Of a stretch of DNA of 64,000 nt, positions 62,104 to 64,000 are shown one piece after another; the stretch's first letter is position 1, and each line of letters starts with the position of its first letter. The stretch spans positions 9,317 to 73,316 of the forward strand of contig JBBKWB010000160.1 in the NCBI GenBank assembly GCA_037968755.1, given 5' to 3'. The notes beneath the pieces were generated by a model. That model worked only from the letters and a program-made list of their open reading frames with translations, was not told the DNA's origin and did not search any database. A program made the translations under genes and the position numbers. This stretch comes from Woeseia sp037968755 (GTDB lineage: Bacteria; Pseudomonadota; Gammaproteobacteria; Steroidobacterales; Woeseiaceae).

Positions 62104-62796
62104 GTACCTGACGACTTCGCATGTGCCTGCACAATGGTCGTCGAAAGCTTGCTCCGTTGTAACGGATTCCTGGCAGCTTGGCAGGCAGTCGACGGAAGAT
62201 GCTCCGATTCGTTCAAAAGCAGTGCGCTGTCATGTGGGATACCAATCGGTACCGCGGGCGCGGAAACTGCACGGCCATCCTTAGCCGTTCATTGGTGTAG
62301 CGATCAATTGGTTCGCAATCATGTGCACAGCATTGAAGAGCGAGGAGCTGGAAGCGTCGCTGCCAGCGATTGACCCCAGCGATCGATTCAAGAGAGCGAA
62401 GTCACATTGTCATTGGGTGGCGGGTCTATCCGAAGGCTACGCAAGTGACAGCGCGAAAGGCATCAGCCGACCTTAGAATTGGTGACACTGAATGTTTCTA
62501 CATTTTCGATCGCCGTTCGTTCGAGTGCGAACGTCGCCGCATCGCAGCAAAGCGCAGTGAAAATTATTCGGTCGCGATGTAGCTAGCGGGTCGGCAGGAT
62601 TCGACCACGGCATGCCAAGCGGAGAGAATGCGCCTTAATATAGGGGCTTCCCGCTGCGGCCTGCTTCAGTCGGAAGCCTGTTCCTTGCCAGCGTTGTCGG
62701 TTCGAGATGAAGGAAACGTATGTATCCAGACAAGCCGGTTGAATATCGCGGCTCGCCAATCTACAGCAAACTACACATGGCCTGTAACGTTTCGCC
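62104..62796. other. Intergenic region without recognisable genes
   Basis: About 690 bases after the terminator. Short frames exist on both strands, but none has a Shine-Dalgarno, a signal peptide or family resemblance, and codon use looks random. I see no repeat or RNA structure. Confidence 0.5.
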
Positions 62797-63558
62797 TTAC
62801 TGGCTTGATTCCTTGATTCGACGTACTCGCTTGTCACCTTCGCTCAGCGAGACGCGAACCTGTTCTTCAGTGCTGTCGCCGAGATACGGCTCTGCCGCCG
62901 CGATCATGACCGGTACCGTCTGGAACAAATCATCGACACTGCCAGTGGTTTCCACGTCGACACTCCAGAGTTCGTGCGGTACTGCATTGTCCCGACCGCG
63001 CACCTGGATATCGCTGAGGTATTTCTTCAGGTCGACGGCGACAACGCTCATGTGCTTGGTGAATACGGTGGTCGCGAACGCGTTCTTTTCATAGCCGACA
63101 ACCGCTTCATCTGGCGGTCGATCCAGAATCGTTGGCTGTCCCGGACTTTGGCCAGACTGGCCGCCGCCGCTGTTTCGCCCGCTGTTGCGGGCAGCGGCCG
63201 CCGTGCCTTCTGAGTAAGGGGTTTCGTAAACAGCCCGGCTCACAGTGTGATAGGTCTTCTTGGGGTCACTGATGCCGGTGGAGACGTACAGAGCGATTGC
63301 TGCATCGCTCAGGCGGTCGCTGTCGACGCGCTGATAGCCATGCTCGTCCATTGCGCGCTGCAGCTGGCGCGCACATTGGTCGAATTCTGGCGACTCCAGT
63401 GGAATGTCCTGATCATTTGACAGGATCACATAGGTATTGCCCGGAATCGACTCGTTCTGCTTGTGCGCCGACACGTCCAGTTCATACAAGGTGCCGCATC
63501 CGCTGAGGCCGAGAACAAGGCTCACGAACACGCAAAGTTTGACAGCTGACGAGTTCAT
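62797..63558 (-). CDS. Lipoprotein, DUF4136-like
   Basis: A 253-residue lipoprotein with signal 'LCVFVSLVLGLSGCGTLYEL' (lipobox LSGC). The mature part begins with 'AHKQNESIPGNTYVILSNDQ' and continues with a short beta-rich region and a Gly/Ser/Gln-rich low-complexity stretch ('NSGRNSGGGQSGQSPGQPT'). The C-terminal 'HELWSVDVETTGSVDDLFQT' with 'AAEPYLGDSTEEQVRVSL' is like DUF4136 proteins, whose role is unknown. The Ser/Gly spacer is unusual for the family. It is transcribed alone toward the receptor gene. Confidence 0.78.
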   Translation of the reverse strand: MNSSAVKLCVFVSLVLGLSGCGTLYELDVSAHKQNESIPGNTYVILSNDQDIPLESPEFDQCARQLQRAMDEHGYQRVDSDRLSDAAIALYVSTGISDPKKTYHTVSRAVYETPYSEGTAAAARNSGRNSGGGQSGQSPGQPTILDRPPDEAVVGYEKNAFATTVFTKHMSVVAVDLKKYLSDIQVRGRDNAVPHELWSVDVETTGSVDDLFQTVPVMIAAAEPYLGDSTEEQVRVSLSEGDKRVRRIKESSQ

Positions 63559-64000
63559 GGTTTTTCTCCTGATCGTGAAACTGCAGTGGTCGGTGGGGGC
63601 TGATGTCCGGCGAGATGACTCTGGTTATTGACCTGTTTTGGCAGGCGAGGTTCAAATTTGTCAATACAGTGCGGCCAATGGCCAGGCCGTGCACAGCGTA
63701 TGTTGCTGCCGCATCGTAGCCGGCACAAACGTCGCGCTCCGTGCTCACCGGGCCTTGTTGGTCGGCCAGCCGTTCCGGGCGTGCAGGCCACACCCCTGTA
63801 GAATTACCCGTTGTTATTGGCGCGTCAATAGCTACTGTGACGGCTGTACACAACACGCTGATGCAAAAAAGAAAATTCGGCATAGTGACGCGATTGCTGG
63901 TGCGTCGAGCGCGCGTTGTTTCTGCAGCAGGACGCTGCGAACGCTCGACGCCGCCGGAAGCAGGGCCGGCGGAAGAGCGGCGCGCCCCGGATTGGCTTCC
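63559..64000. other. End of window, no confident gene
   Basis: About 440 bases to the edge. A minus-strand frame overlaps the lipoprotein start but lacks any family signature or convincing start context. A gene extending beyond the window cannot be excluded. Confidence 0.4.

Noticed and set aside
62104..62796. Several short frames after the receptor terminator
   Set aside because: None has a start context, signal peptide or homology pattern; they look like chance frames.
63482..63883. Minus-strand frame of 133 codons at the window end
   Set aside because: It overlaps the lipoprotein start and has no family signature, no convincing start context and only a weak signal-like N-terminus; likely a chance frame.

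Overview
The window is chromosomal DNA from a gammaproteobacterium of moderately high G+C. The pointers are a Pseudomonas-type 531-residue isocitrate lyase, OxyR divergent from a peroxiredoxin-glutaredoxin fusion, a TetR-controlled RND efflux operon, PuuA-like glutamine synthetase, MetA/MetY methionine genes, a BCCT transporter and a large Oar-like TonB-dependent receptor. A marine or sediment lineage such as Woeseiaceae or a relative would fit, but the sequence alone does not settle it. No rRNA, tRNA, CRISPR array, integrase or transposase gene was recognised.

Layout. 1-7507: a VOC protein, then a tetR-adaptor-pump-outer membrane factor efflux operon. 7658-19715: an exported haem-motif lipoprotein, two copies of a 159-bp repeat, a four-gene run (SDR, quinone reductase-like, carboxylesterase, BCCT transporter), an acyl-CoA ligase, a second locus of the same repeat family, an aminotransferase and a saccharopine dehydrogenase-like protein. 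19871-26644: isocitrate lyase with a clear terminator and an upstream array of 14-bp-spaced repeats, an exported SAM-hydrolase-family protein, a membrane-anchored oxidoreductase, and metY-metA. 26879-30042: an ECF sigma factor with a putative membrane anti-sigma and two exported HEAT-repeat proteins. 30268-38263: a small exported protein, a glutamine synthetase homologue, a beta-helix protein, a DUF5666 lipoprotein, a large hairpin repeat and a Cache-type histidine kinase.

38276-49192 is the most unusual part. It holds five ATP-grasp ligases (three are close paralogues of about 406 residues, one is a PGM1-type peptide ligase, one is a divergent 413-residue form), a glycogen/starch synthase with no other glg genes nearby, two alpha/beta-hydrolase esterases (one with an E-set/CBM48-like N-terminus) and a peptidase-S51-like protein, in tightly overlapping transcription units. 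I know of no described pathway with this content. It looks like a system that builds, attaches or trims a peptide-like or glucan-linked product.

49389-64000: a Kef-type antiporter without an RCK domain, a TVP38-family membrane protein, a DPP-IV-like peptidase, a TPR protein, oxyR/prx-grx, an exported TPR protein with a TonB-C-like end, a TonB-dependent receptor with a strong terminator, and a lipoprotein. Most genes begin at ATG. Where several starts were possible I chose the one supported by a Shine-Dalgarno-like sequence or signal peptide and said so.
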